Part shown: in pieces, positions 1 to 17,487 of the stretch
Layout: each line of letters begins with the position of its first letter
Position numbering within the stretch: position 1 is the first letter of the stretch
Origin: Tethya wilhelma
Lineage: Eukaryota > Porifera > Demospongiae > Tethyida > Tethyidae
NCBI GenBank assembly: GCA_964030475.1
Contig: CAXIPT010000010.1
Coordinates: 2,020,813-2,084,812 of the forward strand
DNA length: 64,000 nt
Reading direction: 5' to 3'
Notes under the pieces: model-generated
Database searches by the model: none
What the model saw: the letters and a program-made list of their open reading frames with translations, nothing else
What the model was told of the DNA's origin: nothing
Made by a program: the position numbers and the translations under genes

Positions 1-410
1 GATTAAAACATATCATTTGAAAGATCTTTTCAAGCTGATCGCAATGGTACCAATCTCAGATTGATACAACCTTCCTAGACTGAAATATGCCAAGATTTAG
101 ATTCTTATACCTGGCTTACAGATGACAATAGATTCTCAACACATGGCACTGTATCTTAGTCTAGGATGGTTGTATGAAGCTGGGATTGGTACCATTGTGA
201 TCAGCGTGAAGAGATCTTTCAAATGATATCAATTTTGCTATAGGTTTGATTTGACCCAAAATCGCTAAAAAAGTGTGGACTATAGTCAGGGGATTTTATC
301 AAAATTGGCCATTTTGGCTTCCGCCTCAAACCTAATAAAATAGATATCATTGGAAAGATCTTTTCGCACTGATCACAATGGCGCAAGTCTCACTGTCTAG
401 AAAACAATTG
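1..410. repeat. Interspersed foldback repeat (family E)
   Basis: Bases about 8-87 recur as an imperfect inverted copy at about 155-230. The core reads ATATCATTTGAAAGATCT followed by a CTGATCrCAATGGTACCAAT segment. Related copies lie at about 11281-11540, 21335-21432 and 59690-59945 in both orientations, some retaining a middle part of the type AAAATCGCACTGTACC. A weaker third copy continues at about 335-400. No coding capacity is seen, so this is most likely a non-autonomous transposable element. Confidence 0.65.
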
Positions 411-779
411 TGACTGATTTAATAGCAGAAATTGCTCGCCATAGCCAGAAGGTGAATGCCCACATGATAAGGATATAATGAGCGATCTTTGAGCTATTTA
501 TAAAATACTACCAAAATATGTATAAATCCAATTTAGATTAATTAACACTATCACTTATTAATCATCTTAACAAATCAAACCATTAACAGTGCATTCTTAT
601 CCCAAATTCTTGACAAATTAATAGACAATGGAAAATATCTAACTTGTTTGGAAAGGTAAGATACTTCTGTTGAACCACAAAAGAAGCCCAGGGGCTATTG
701 TCATCTAGCCTCAGGTTTAGCATGGCAAGATTTATCAGTTAGGAGATGTAATAAGGCCTGTATGTGATGTACTGTAGAA

Positions 780-818
<39 letters not shown>

Positions 819-1764
819 GCTAGTTTCAATAAGGACATACCCATAGGCCATTGTGCTACCTACTATTATGACTTCAAAACTTCACCTACAGTAGTTAGTT
901 AATAATGGATGAATGTTTCTTCAACAAAATCCACTTATGTTTCAACTCCAGACATGCCTTCCTCTGGACAATGAACAGGTAGACACACACACACACACAC
1001 ACACACAGACAGCAACAAAGAAACACTTGTACTTTTGAACACACCAAAACACCACCTAAAATAATTAGTTTCCATGGAACAGGTTTCTAAGCACTCAATT
1101 CTAATGCAGTATAAGAGACCAGTATGTTGTCCACAGGGAAGTATGGACGTTAGAGGTTGCAAGTTTGTTTGTAAAACACAACTCGTAATTCTAGTCTACC
1201 AGAGGGTGGTAGGAGACCATAAGTTGCTAATAAAGGAACATAGCCACGATGGGCTTAACAAGTGACTTTGTAAAACTCAGATCCAAATTCTAGACCACCA
1301 GCAAAGACAGAATGATTTGACCAAAGCCTTCTTCAAGATCAAAACAACATGTAATAATATTAATTTACTACATAGTAACAATATTGCATATATTTAGAAT
1401 ACACAGTAAACAGATACACTTTACATATAAAATCGCTGCATAAAAGAATGCTCAGGCTAAGCTCGTTCTGAGATAAGTGGTATTTGTTTTCCAAACCGAG
1501 CCGTCTTTATCTGATAAGCCTTTCAAAGTGGTTAGTGACATTCCAAGGATATTAAGGTTTAATGGACACGACAACTATTTCACTTAGCAACCGTCTCCGA
1601 GGACCAAGGACAATAAACAATGATGTAATGCGTTGGAAACATACAGGGCAGTTTACATTGTCATACAGTTACCTTATTTTAGTATAAATTTTGTTCTCTC
1701 TCGTGATAATATCCAACTTTTTGCTAGTCTGGACCAGTGTTAGTACAAAAAATAAATGTTTCGT

Positions 1765-1845
<81 letters not shown>
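1765..1845. repeat. (CT)n(CA)n compound microsatellite
   Basis: About 24 CT units run directly into about 17 CA units. Compound CT-CA tracts of the same order occur before several exons elsewhere in the window, but no exon was found after this one. Confidence 0.85.
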
Positions 1846-1849
<4 letters not shown>

Positions 1850-2123
1850 TTTGTCCAACTCACCATCCCCCTTGACCCACCTCTAGATTATTATACAGTC
1901 TCTTGTCTTTTTTTTTACTCATAATACCGTCTGGTTTGTTCCTAATTCAATTTCCCAAGAATTGGCTCTAAGAGTTAAGGACTTACTGTAACATACACTG
2001 TCAGTGATACAGGCTGTACATTTCAAGCTAAGGGCACACCCAAGACAGCTTGGGACAAAGAAAGAACCATTACTTGTATTGGTACAGGTTTTGAGAACTT
2101 AATGGTTGAATGATGAATTTTAG

Positions 2124-2166
<43 letters not shown>

Positions 2167-2978
2167 CAAACACAGACACACGTCATGCAACTTGTAGGAA
2201 ACTACTGTGAAAAAACACAGAAGCAATACAAAACAACAACAAAAACCCTGACAACATAAAACCGATAACCTAATTTGTAGTCTGTTGTACGTACACCCTT
2301 TTCTCCAAATTTGGTCAAATAATGCCACACAGTTTACATGCATGTAACTAAATAACCAGTCTCCATGGACACGAGCTTTAAAGTAAGCCTAAAACATAGA
2401 ACATTGTAGTTCTATAAAAAGAGTATATTAACTATTGCTAATACTAACCTACAGACAAAAGTATAGTTTACTTCTTTTTTCCCCCTCAAAAGCACCCTTA
2501 CATATTCATGTCTGTGTGTAATTAGATTGCCGTGTGCCATTCCCTAAATTCAAACAAGCACGATGTAATGCCTTATTCTTACAATGTATTTTAATGGGAG
2601 TGGATGATGTAATCGTTAAATGCTCAATAAAAGGGGAAAATGGGACTGATTATGTCAACGAGACTAAATTCTGTGACCTTTTGACATTTATAGTCGAGTG
2701 CTAGAGTTGACGTACGTATGAACACACACACACAAACTCGATCAAAGTTGTCCCATCGAATTCACAATACACCCTACCTACTGTACCTAGTATACAGCAA
2801 TCATTGTCATGGATACAATGCTCAAGCAATCATGAACCGTCTGATCAAATTAGTCGTGTCTATTGGTCATCAGAGACAGACAAAACCCTGACTTGTACAA
2901 TGCCAGGACACGATGATGTAATATACAAGCAACTAGTTTTGGCATAGCACTGAAATTTTCAACCTTTTCAACTTGTTA

Positions 2979-2980
<2 letters not shown>

Positions 2981-3059
<79 letters not shown>

Positions 3060-3060
3060 N
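2981..3060. repeat. (GT)n microsatellite ending in an N
   Basis: About 39 GT units end at one ambiguous base (3060). The N probably marks an assembly uncertainty in tract length. Confidence 0.85.
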
Positions 3061-3183
3061 TCACAGGGGGTCAATGGAAAACAAACTAGTTGCATGCCCT
3101 TAAGTGTGCAACACTCGACCATGCATCAAATGCCCCCCCCCCCCTCCCACTTAAGGGTCATGCAACCGTAATGTGTGTGCGTA

Positions 3184-3222
<39 letters not shown>

Positions 3223-3904
3223 TGTTTATTTGGTCATTCTAATGTACATTGTTCAACTGTAAAACAACACATCGGTTGTCAAAATGTTGTTGGTGCTACA
3301 TGAGGTGACACTTATTGTGGAGTAGTATCTCATGTCATTCTACACTTCATCTGTTGAGACTTGTGTTTTGGGGGGAAGTTGATGATGTGAGCGTGTGTGA
3401 GTGAGTTTTTCATCGATAACTTCCTACGATCTTTAAATCATCTCTCTTTCTCTCCCCCACTTCCATGCATGCATGCACACACACACACACACACAAGACA
3501 ATTTCACTATCCTATCACACGCTCAAACCCAGCTACATGAACAAACAAAAAACTTTGGGAAACGAAAAACAGCTTCAAAAATGTGTACTTAAAATCACAC
3601 ACTGTACATAATTGCGAACTTACAACTATATATAAACGCTCAAATATTAATTGATTGACATACCTAGATGTAGTGATAGTTAAGTTTAGTTTAAGATTTC
3701 AAAAACCACACAGTACACTTTTGAAAACAATTTCTAGAGAAGCAATTCAAGCAAGGATTGTGCAAGAAGGAAGCAGAACTTGGTGTACAAAGTTGGCAAA
3801 ATAAATAATTATAGAAGTTACTCAACAGAAGATGTCTATTTATAGAAACACATACTCACAATAACTATGTATAGAAGCTTTAATGGGTGCTGAGCTTATT
3901 AGCA

Positions 3905-3907
<3 letters not shown>

Positions 3908-3975
<68 letters not shown>
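3908..3975. repeat. (CT)n microsatellite
   Basis: About 34 uninterrupted CT units in sequence without a recognised gene. Confidence 0.85.
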
Positions 3976-3981
<6 letters not shown>

Positions 3982-4981
3982 TACTAGCTAGGTTGACGGA
4001 TTCTTCACAAGTTAGAGTGATTTGTAAAGAAAAACAAGTCAACCTTTCATGGACCTTTCATACACACAGCTGTATATACTTCAACTTGTACAAAGAGCAA
4101 CAGTGAAACCTCACAGAAATACACATGAACTCAAGCACACACTTCCTCCTGTCCAGCCACACACACACATCACAACCAGGATGATGATGTTGCACATGCA
4201 CACACAAACAAACGCACACACACAAAAGTTGAAACCACAACTAAGTCATTTTGAAGTCTAGAGTCTACAGACCACACACCTCAAGTATCAGCTGAGGGAC
4301 CACACGAATTGCCAACACTGCAAAGACACACACACACACACACACATGGACATTTTATGCTACTCCTTAAATTTCTAAGCTATTTCTCTCCAACATTCTT
4401 ATACCCACTTCGAAATCAGACATACATACATACATCCACACACACATAATGTAGAGACATGTACATGAACAGATCTAGACTGAGAGCAACACACATTCTT
4501 GTCCAAAGTTTTGATCAGACAAGATTGACTCGTTTCTCAAAAGTAGACAAGTGGGGATGGGGGTTGAACTGAAACCAAGCCAACTTATCTCTTTCCCTCC
4601 CATGGATGGCTCACAGTGAACAATGTCTTTGAGAGACGGGTAAACAACGTTTTTGGAAGGCCGTCAAAATTCAGGCAATGGTTAACACAATGGTTGGCCA
4701 ATTAAGAGTCGAGCTGTGTGCCAAGTTTGAATTTAGTGGTAATGGAGTTAATAACAAAACGATGATTGAGCGATCTTCGACTTAGCTTAGTGCTACGAAG
4801 AGGTGGGCATTAATTAGAGTAAGTGAATGACCACACACGTGCAAGGTCTGAATTGAGTGGTAATGGAGTTAACGAGAAAATAATTGCTTGCTTACGAGGG
4901 GCTGGGCATTAATTAGAAAAAAAATGACACACACACACATTTACGCAAAATTTAAAAAGAACAAGAAAAAAATTAACTTAC

Positions 4982-5885
4982 TTGTACATCTTAGTACTTG
5001 TCTGTAAAGCCCCCAGGCCATGTCACCACAGTGGTCACAATATTCTGGCTTATTATGCGGGATCGAAACGTGCTCAAATTCGTGATCCTGTCCAGCTTTC
5101 TGTTCCTCTCCGTTTACCGTATAACTCGTTTCAAACGGATCTTGATACTTTGAGGGATTGTGTAAGTTTAGCTCGACGGGTGCATACGCTGGCGGGTCGA
5201 CCGAGTACGCTAGCTTCTTGTTCTTCTGTCCTTTCTTTTTCTTCGGCCGACTGATTCTGAGGGTGTCTCGAATCTTTGCAAAGGCTGGGGAAGACGAACC
5301 ACTCTCTTCTTTGGTGCCATTTTGGTGTGATTTGCCATCTCCATTGCTCCCCTTCTTGTGTTTAGAGCTGCTCCTACTTGGGCTGCTACTTCTAGCACTA
5401 CCGCGACTCGGTGAGCTCGCTCTGAGACGGCTAGGTGAGGTTGCACGTGCTTTTGAGCCACCATTTTGCTGTACCTCCAAGTTGGTGGCCGGTCTTGAAC
5501 TTCTACCGCTAGCCCGACGAATGATACTACTGCTGCCGCCTCCTGGGCTACTGGGACGAGTAGATCGTGGACTACGGCCGCCAGAAGCCGAGTTGGTTCG
5601 ACTTCCTAACATTGGTGATAAATTCTTACCCGATTTCTTTCGTAGCGCACTCACAGCGCTGCTATTTGGACTGTATCTACCGTCTGTGCCTTCCATGAAC
5701 TCTTCTTGCTGTTGAACGTCGCTAACTTGTGGTTGGTCAGCTTCTACGAATGTCCACTCGTCTTTGGCGAAAGTTTTCAATTCTGTTTCGGTACCTTTCG
5801 AGTCAGTGTTGGTGTTAGTAGCTGACTTCCTGGTCAGCCCCAGAAAATTACTGAGAGATGTGGCAGCCTTGCGGTTACGGGACAT
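4982..5885 (-). CDS. C1-domain protein, first coding exon only
   Basis: This exon encodes 301 residues from an ATG at 5885 and ends at a consensus donor (GTAAGT) at 4981. Residues 1-265 are low-complexity, rich in Ser, Arg and Pro, with S-P-S-R type repeats and a Lys-rich patch, so mostly disordered. At about residue 268 a C1 zinc-finger begins (H-x-F, then C-D-H-C-G-D-M and W-G-L-Y-R-Q-x-L-R-C), closest in pattern to protein kinase D/PKC and chimaerin C1 domains that bind diacylglycerol or membranes. The donor interrupts the domain, so the second half lies in an exon I could not find in the remaining 4.9 kb and is probably left of the window. The family cannot be fixed from half a C1 domain. 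Confidence 0.8.
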
Positions 5886-6611
5886 TGTTTATGTAACTGT
5901 AACTTTAATATTGGCCAAATATTTCCTTTCGAGAAATTCTATTAGCTATGCACAGGAAACGGGGCATACATTTGTGCTCAATGGAGCAGTGTATATAGAC
6001 AGAAATAGCCGCGTACCTTTCGTGTATCGTAGCAGAAAGTGTACACAGTGACTCTAAAGTAAACTTCGACCTGTGTTGTTTTGAAGGGATGCCTCATATG
6101 ATGTTATATGAGCTGTATCGTCCAGTTTTCACAAACTGTTTAACTGTTTTGATAAAACGGCCAAGAGAACAACACCAAAGATAAACTGTCACAGACTAGT
6201 TTCTAAATAACTTCCCAGTACTTTCTAAAAAACTTCTTGAACTCCAACCTTCACTGTGTGGCATTCATTTAAAAAATTAATAATAAACACAGAACAGAAT
6301 GTTTTCTAATTGTTGCACACTGACATGCATTATACATGAGATTTCCTGTGTCTATATGCAACCTTAGTGAATAAAGCTATAAAATTTGGCACACAAATTT
6401 TGCTATGCCAGCTGTCATATGTGACTACAAAATGTATTACAAAGAGTGCTAAATAACCTAAGTACATACGTATTACATACAATAAGATACACAGATGTCT
6501 TGACTTCACTTTATCCGTAATACGAGAATTACATCATCATGACATAATAACAAGCATCTGATGCATACACACACATACACACACACAAAAGATTTAAAAG
6601 AGATCTATCAT
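5886..6611. other. Intergenic region between TUSC2 and the C1-domain gene
   Basis: About 0.7 kb between the TUSC2 stop codon and the ATG of the C1-domain gene, both transcribed leftwards. It must contain the promoter of the C1-domain gene and the TUSC2 3' UTR. No clear TATA box or other gene is visible. Confidence 0.5.
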
Positions 6612-8467
6612 TCATTCTTCGACTGGTATGATAGTTGACTTAGAGTCTAACAGTACAATGGGGAGATCTGTATGCAATCTGGGAATGGACAATTTCACTT
6701 CACCCTGTGAAAAAAACAAACAAACAAAACACAACTACATGAATAATTTCTCCCCTTTCTTCAGTTTCTTGTAACTTATCATGCCTATAACCCAACTCCC
6801 GAGGGACAACAGAATTGTCTTTCAGCATTTTCTGGTGATTTGTGAAATACTACGTACCGTCTAGGGGGTAACATTTGGCAAATTGGTGAATTATTCTTCA
6901 AATTGCCAAATTAAAATGACCAATAATCCCAAAATGGGAAGTCGCCAAATTTTAAGCCCGCCAAATTACCCGCTATACAGTATGTGAAACCTTTACTTAG
7001 TGAAACTCTTTCAGTATCAGTCTATGCAACACATACCTGTGGTTTGAGATCTTTCTTGACGACCTTCATGCACCATCTGACAACGCCTGAGGTCTCTACT
7101 TTCTCTTCGCGATAAAACTCGTGAGCCAAGTGTCCATCTTCATCAAAATACATGGAACTGTGTACGTGAATAGAAAGATATACAAGTATGAGGACTATTA
7201 TAAAGTACATTTGGTTGAGAATGCCGGTAGAAAAAAATCAAATAACTTTCTTATTATCCAACTGATTTCAAAATTTCAAGCACTGTTGGAAAGTGTTTGT
7301 TCTTCCCATTCTTTTAATTGCTTTTCCAGCTTCCTACGCCTTACCAGTCAAAAGTTAGCTATTTTGTTCCATAAGAAAAGTATTGCATGAATCTCACATT
7401 TCACTTCCGGTGGCATTCTCAAACCAGATGGACTTTAGTAACTGATTGAACATGTAGTTGTACCACAAATGATATCAGTAATAATTCAACACTGAAGAAG
7501 ATGACTGAATAGCCACCAAAGCAAACTGAACTACTGGTTAATTGACAATTAATTAACAATGTCACATCCTGAAGAAAATTCACATTTGAAGAAGCCCAAA
7601 GGAAGAAACGTTGTGTCCAACTATTGTTGAACTATTTAAAACTGAGGAGTAAGGGGAGAAAAGAATACTGATCTTCAATACACATACCCTTAGCCTCGTT
7701 CCCAGGCTCTTATTTTCAAAGAAAATATTTGCTAAGGAGGAGCGGAAGGAAAATGCTAAGAGCAGTACAATGTCACATACTAGCCCCACACACGACATTT
7801 GCATCAGTACGACTGTTGTGGATCGCTTGCTAGATTTAGTTTAGTTAGTTCGAAGTAAAATCTTGCTACCCAGAAGGGAACTGACAGTTTGGTCTAGAGT
7901 GCTTGTATTGAAAAAGAAAAAGGGAACAAACCCTTTGGTTCAAGAGAATCATTAATGGTCTGTGTGTGTACAAAACACAGTATGGTTAACTTAAGCACGA
8001 AACAAAACTAAAGCTGATACATCAAAAAGGCTTGGATGGGTGTGACGAAACCAAACACATCATTGATTTCGAGGGCATGTACGTGTACCATCATGATTTT
8101 ACACAGACAGTACAGAATAAGGGATGTAGCATCATCATACCCAGCTCTCCACTTTGACCTTTTATTAGTGTAAGGTCAAAGGAGAGAGCCTGTGTATGAA
8201 GTTAAGGGACATGTATACATATACATTGCTTACCCGATTGCTTAGTAACACAGTTATGTCTCTACAATATCTTTAATGGCACAGAGAAGAAAACTTCCCT
8301 CACCTTGTTCTCTTGAGGACAAACATGGCCTTCAGCTCACTGGGAAGGTCTGAGATTCTCATTTCTCGATTACAACGCACCACTCGCCATTGTCTCGTCT
8401 TTTTCACCACCTCTGATTCTTTCTCTGTCCCTCCGCTCTCCTTCTTTCTCGACAAATAGCCACCCAT
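6612..8467 (-). CDS. TUSC2: TUSC2 (FUS1) homologue, three exons
   Basis: Exons are 8304-8467, 7037-7157 and 6612-6704, giving 125 residues with phases that match across both introns (human TUSC2 is 110). The core S-M-Y-F-D-E-D-G-H-L-A-H-E-F-Y matches the invariant block of TUSC2, and the last exon matches its V-K-L-x-x-P-R-L-H-x-D-x-P-I-V-L tail. The protein starts M-G-G-Y-L-S-R-K, which fits N-terminal myristoylation as known for human TUSC2, linked there to mitochondrial calcium handling and tumour suppression. The N-terminal third is divergent and basic. The gene is head to head with the beta-propeller gene. MITE-like repeats lie in both introns. Confidence 0.93.
6855..6981. repeat. MITE-like foldback, family A (short copy)
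   Basis: Lies in TUSC2 intron 2. Ends resemble TACCGTcTAGGGGGTAA and TTACCCGCTATACAGTA, and the interior is also inverted-repetitive (ATTTGGCAAATTGG against CCAAATT). Confidence 0.6.
7201..7437. repeat. MITE-like element, family D
   Basis: Lies in TUSC2 intron 1. It has terminal inverted repeats TAAAGTaCATtTGGTT-GAGAATGCC and GGCATTCTCAAACCAGATG-GACTTTA. A second copy with the same ends and interior is at 29984-30214. Confidence 0.75.
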
Positions 8468-8689
8468 TTCAATGGCTACAGCTGGCTAAACACAATATCT
8501 GGTAAGGGGTCGTCAGATAAGCTTACAGACGTGCCAGAAACTACCCATTACCAGCTGAAATAAATTATGGGTAATGGTCGCCAATATTAAAAGCAAAAAG
8601 AATTTCAGTGTGATGAAAACTTTGACCTAAGTACACAAAACTTGCATACTAAGCTTGTTTGTGACTTCCTTATCAGGGTCAAGAAAAAC
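8468..8689. promoter_or_regulatory. Divergent promoter region, TUSC2 / beta-propeller gene
   Basis: Only 222 bp separate the two start codons, which point away from each other, so both 5' UTRs and promoters must be compressed here unless further untranslated exons exist. No TATA box is obvious. Confidence 0.55.
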
Positions 8690-13903
<5,214 letters not shown>

Positions 13904-14662
13904 CAACACATGCATGTAGTGAGGCTTGATGTCTCAATGCAAGATTGAACCTATACATGTACATGATTCAAACACTGATTTGACATTAATTTTGCTGATT
14001 ATATTATGTTAATTTTTGTCATGTTATGCACACTATACATACATACATACATAATATTATACAGTAACATAATTATAGGTATTGTTGTGTACGTGCGTTT
14101 CTAATTATATTAAATAAGAATTTGTGCAATTATAAACCATTTTTCACTTGTTTCCCATCAAAACTCATCAGTTTAATATATCGGGCTAGCTGGATTCAAC
14201 CAAATAATTTGATTGAGTACATATGCAGCTACTTTGCAAGGGGGTCCAAACAATATCCTACTATACTGACGGGAAAAGTATATAAGCTATAAGATATGTT
14301 AGACATTACAAGACTTGAATTAATACGATCAATGCCGCCATGCATGCATGCTTTTGCTTGCAAGCAAATTTGCATGCTCTAGCTTGCTATATAAAAGCAC
14401 AACACATGATATTCCTATAGGTTGAAATGCAAGACTTAGTGTATAATCACACACGAATTAAAGAATCATTATCTACACTAGCTATAATACTATGACAGAT
14501 GAGCTATACTAATTGTCAGTAGTAAATTCCACATACCTACACGTACAAACTACCGTACAGCTATTAATTAGCTACAGTTACAAAAATTATTCTCAAAGCA
14601 TTTTTAGGATATCAAATAATTATGTTGCACGTACATCTTACTTAGATTTTGAATTCTTTTAG
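13904..14662. other. Intergenic region
   Basis: About 0.76 kb between two convergent genes. It is AT-rich with ATACATAC and GCATGCATG simple motifs. No gene or regulatory site can be supported beyond the expected 3' UTRs. Confidence 0.5.
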
Positions 14663-16612
14663 TCAGATTGTCATTCCTTGAATTTCAAATAAGAGGAATC
14701 CAACAACCAATCCGAACATTAAGGGGATCATTGACATTTTGAGCGTAACACCTTTACTTGCCGTAGTTTCTTCTGGCCCGCTCGTGGTACTAGGCTGTTC
14801 GGTCTCCGTGGTAGGCTCAACTGTGGTTGGTATAACTTCGTTAGTCCCTTCACTACACTCCGATGGATCACAAACGGTTGCCTCCAGCACAAACGTAGCA
14901 GTTTCCGTCTCTGCTGTCACCGAGGTGTAAATTATACCAGATTGTGGACTAGCTTCTGTTGGACTAGCTTGCGTTGTCTGTCGTTTTTTTCTTGAATCCA
15001 TATTATCAGAAGATTCAGTAGGTCTCAGTGAAATGATGATTGTTTTGCGGTTGGTAGAATACGTGAAACCGAAAGCATTGTCAAATTCGTAAGGATGTGG
15101 ATTATCACGAGAAGCATATATCAGAGTACTTCCACTTGTGTCATTCACCTCAACCTTTAGATTCTCTCCCTCTGTCAGGCTAAAACTGTAATACTGATAA
15201 GCATCCTTTTTTACACTAGCTGTGATCTTCATGTCAAGATTTACTGGGCGAGATTCATGACAAGATGCTGCTGTTAGAGTTCCAGCAAAGTCGGCTAAAT
15301 TTTGAAATGAAACAAGAGTGTAGATGTGTGATTCAGAAGATGCCATGGCTCTCAACTGGTCTTCGTCATAATTCCCCACACCTATAGCGTAGATAACAAT
15401 GTTCTGACTGCGAATAGTTTCAGCTGGTATTGCAACAGAATCTGCCGACAGTCCATCTGTCAATACAATCAAAATACGTGGTATTCCTTGATCCTCTGGC
15501 CTTAATCCTCGTGATTCACTAAACTGGTCGGTTAAGATCTGGGTTAGTGCAGCACCCAAGTAGGTACTACCTGAAACTTGGCTTACACCACTGACAGCAG
15601 ACAAATATTCATCTTTAGAGTCATAGGTTAAGAGGAAAAATGTTGACCGATATGCAGAACTAAAAAGTGAAAATCCAAAATTTGTTCCATTCTCTCCACC
15701 AATATTTTCACTTGGAAAAATACTGATAATTCCTTCTATAAACTCCAAGCTCAATTGGAAGTCAGCATTACTGATGCTGCCAGATTCATCCAGCAAGAAC
15801 ACAGCATCAATCGATCGATCACAACTGGCAACAGCTGCCTCTAGAATGTCTGCTTCGTAGTTTCTCCTTGTTGGAAAAGCATCCCTGAAATCTCTAAGTT
15901 CTTTGATCGCTTCTTCCCAGTTGTTGCTTGTAACATGACTCCAGAACATCGGAACTCTTGACTCACTGCCATATTGAAACAGAACAGAAGCTATTGCCGT
16001 GCGAGCACCTCTTGGTAGTGAGGCAAAGGCTAAAGTATCACTATCCCTCTGTTCATCGTATCGCATTGCAACACTGGTGACTATCTCATTCTTTACAGCA
16101 GTTGAGAGAGAGGTTGCTTCGGCATTGGTCAAGTTTAGAGGCAATTCTATCACAGCACAAGCAGCATCACCACTTTGCAAACCAAAATACCTCTCCAACT
16201 TGTCCAATGTGGAATTTTCAACTCCAAGTGCCAAAAGGGAACTTCGGTCCCTTGATCCCAAATCAACTCCAATTCCAATCGTCACTCCACTGTTTCCGAC
16301 AACTGCTCCAGTTTTCTCGATGATTGGGACATAGCCACATTCAGAAAAGCCTTCCATACACTTGATGAAGTCCACGTCAATCAGTGGTTCAGCTGTTGAT
16401 CGTCCAGCAGTCACTCCAGCCTTCCATGAACGGGGGCAGTCGAATGGAGCACCAGCAACACAGTCAAAAGGCACATGTGTACGTCCAAGTCTGTTTGCAT
16501 AGCTACTTGGTTGATAAGGCATGTTGCAAACATATTGATTTGAATCCTGAGCTGCACACAGTGCAACCATGAATTGAAAAACAAAGAGAAAGACAAAAAT
16601 TTGCCTTTGCAT
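14663..16612 (-). CDS. Membrane-anchored pesticin/lysozyme-like plus vWA protein
   Basis: One uninterrupted exon of 649 residues. Residues 1-21 are a signal peptide. Residues about 78-260 resemble the pesticin C-terminal domain, a T4-lysozyme-type muramidase fold: a candidate catalytic Glu at 87 (C-M-E-G), then G-N-S-G-V-T-I-G-I-G-V-D-L-G at 106-119, where the Thr matches T4 lysozyme Thr26. The usual catalytic Asp may be replaced, so activity is uncertain. Residues 268-440 form a vWA domain with intact MIDAS motif D-E-S-G-S (275-279). A furin-like R-K-K-R (541-544) precedes a Thr/Ser-rich stalk and a C-terminal hydrophobic segment that is either a TM helix or a GPI signal. Lack of introns beside intron-rich genes is consistent with acquisition of the lysozyme part from microbes. 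A cell-surface antibacterial or matrix role is inference. Confidence 0.85.
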   Translation of the reverse strand: MQRQIFVFLFVFQFMVALCAAQDSNQYVCNMPYQPSSYANRLGRTHVPFDCVAGAPFDCPRSWKAGVTAGRSTAEPLIDVDFIKCMEGFSECGYVPIIEKTGAVVGNSGVTIGIGVDLGSRDRSSLLALGVENSTLDKLERYFGLQSGDAACAVIELPLNLTNAEATSLSTAVKNEIVTSVAMRYDEQRDSDTLAFASLPRGARTAIASVLFQYGSESRVPMFWSHVTSNNWEEAIKELRDFRDAFPTRRNYEADILEAAVASCDRSIDAVFLLDESGSISNADFQLSLEFIEGIISIFPSENIGGENGTNFGFSLFSSAYRSTFFLLTYDSKDEYLSAVSGVSQVSGSTYLGAALTQILTDQFSESRGLRPEDQGIPRILIVLTDGLSADSVAIPAETIRSQNIVIYAIGVGNYDEDQLRAMASSESHIYTLVSFQNLADFAGTLTAASCHESRPVNLDMKITASVKKDAYQYYSFSLTEGENLKVEVNDTSGSTLIYASRDNPHPYEFDNAFGFTYSTNRKTIIISLRPTESSDNMDSRKKRQTTQASPTEASPQSGIIYTSVTAETETATFVLEATVCDPSECSEGTNEVIPTTVEPTTETEQPSTTSGPEETTASKGVTLKMSMIPLMFGLVVGFLLFEIQGMTI

Positions 16613-16715
16613 ACTGTTTAAAAAAGCTGTACAAGATATCCCTCAAAACAATTTGCAGCATTCAAAAAAGTGATGACTTATTCCACAACTAATTCAGTGT
16701 TGCTGAATCTCCAGC

Positions 16716-16725
16716 TTTTATATAG
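16716..16725 (-). promoter_or_regulatory. TATA box of the pesticin-vWA gene
   Basis: On the minus strand the sequence reads TATATAAAAG about 105 bp upstream of the ATG, a plausible distance for a short 5' UTR. Confidence 0.55.
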
Positions 16726-17487
16726 ACCACGCAATTAATAGCAAATATGTAAGTTATGCAAACAGTACACCCTAACATCATTAATTGTTGATATGGTTTT
16801 TGAACTGGAATGTGAGTAAGCCCCATATGCACATCTGCCATCTGCACTCCTTTGAATTTTATATTATTATATCATTTTAGGCCTAAAGAAAAACTAAAAA
16901 GCTTTTGAAACTTCATTATAATGACATGCATGTACTTCAATGCAGCCATCTTCTTGTTGATGATAAATAGATCTTTATGTACATAACGTCCATGCATGCA
17001 TGGTGCATGATCATGCAATTTGTATGCCGTGACCACGAAAACATCATACTCATCCCAATTATAACTTGAACCATGCACCTAATATATAATACATAGCAAA
17101 ACTGAAATCTTCATGGCAAAACTGAAATCTGATGCTCAAGAATTTTAAGTTGTCCAGTTGATCTGTTGGCCATGCATGCAATGTCTTTATAGCAACTCTA
17201 TAAATTATAACCTCATTCTACACATAATAGAATTGCAGTTCCTATATACAGTCCACAATGGAACTGTATTGAAATCTATATAACAACACCTGAAGGTATG
17301 ATTCATATACAGTAGGTGCATGCCTGCGTGGTATACTATCATCATTATTTAAATGTATGATGTATGTACAATATTATGTGTACAAAAGCTTACATCCCTA
17401 AGTGTAACAAGAATTGTGCACAAAGCATGACTACAAATTTTGATACCAAAAAATTGCTGCACTGCCATGGGAATAAGAGCACAGACA
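16726..17487. other. Intergenic region
   Basis: About 0.76 kb between the pesticin-vWA promoter and the SART3 stop codon. It contains ATGCATGCATG motifs and no supportable gene. Confidence 0.5.

Larger units (their letters stand above)
411..4981. other. Gene-poor stretch rich in microsatellites
   Basis: No exon can be supported here on either strand. The stretch holds (GT)n at 783-814, 2981-3059 and 3187-3219, (CT)n followed by (CA)n at 1765-1845, and (CT)n at 2130-2163 and 3908-3975. A single N at 3060 ends the longest GT tract. If the C1-domain gene continues to the left, this stretch is part of its first intron. Confidence 0.6.

Noticed and set aside
5158..5715. 185-codon open frame antisense to the C1-domain exon
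   Set aside because: It is a shadow of the Ser/Arg-rich reading frame; no motif, and the minus-strand frame has a C1 motif and a proper donor.
14663..16612. Bacterial contamination as the source of the pesticin-vWA gene
   Set aside because: The gene is embedded between intron-containing animal genes, has a eukaryotic signal peptide, a TATA box and a vWA domain, and base composition like its surroundings.
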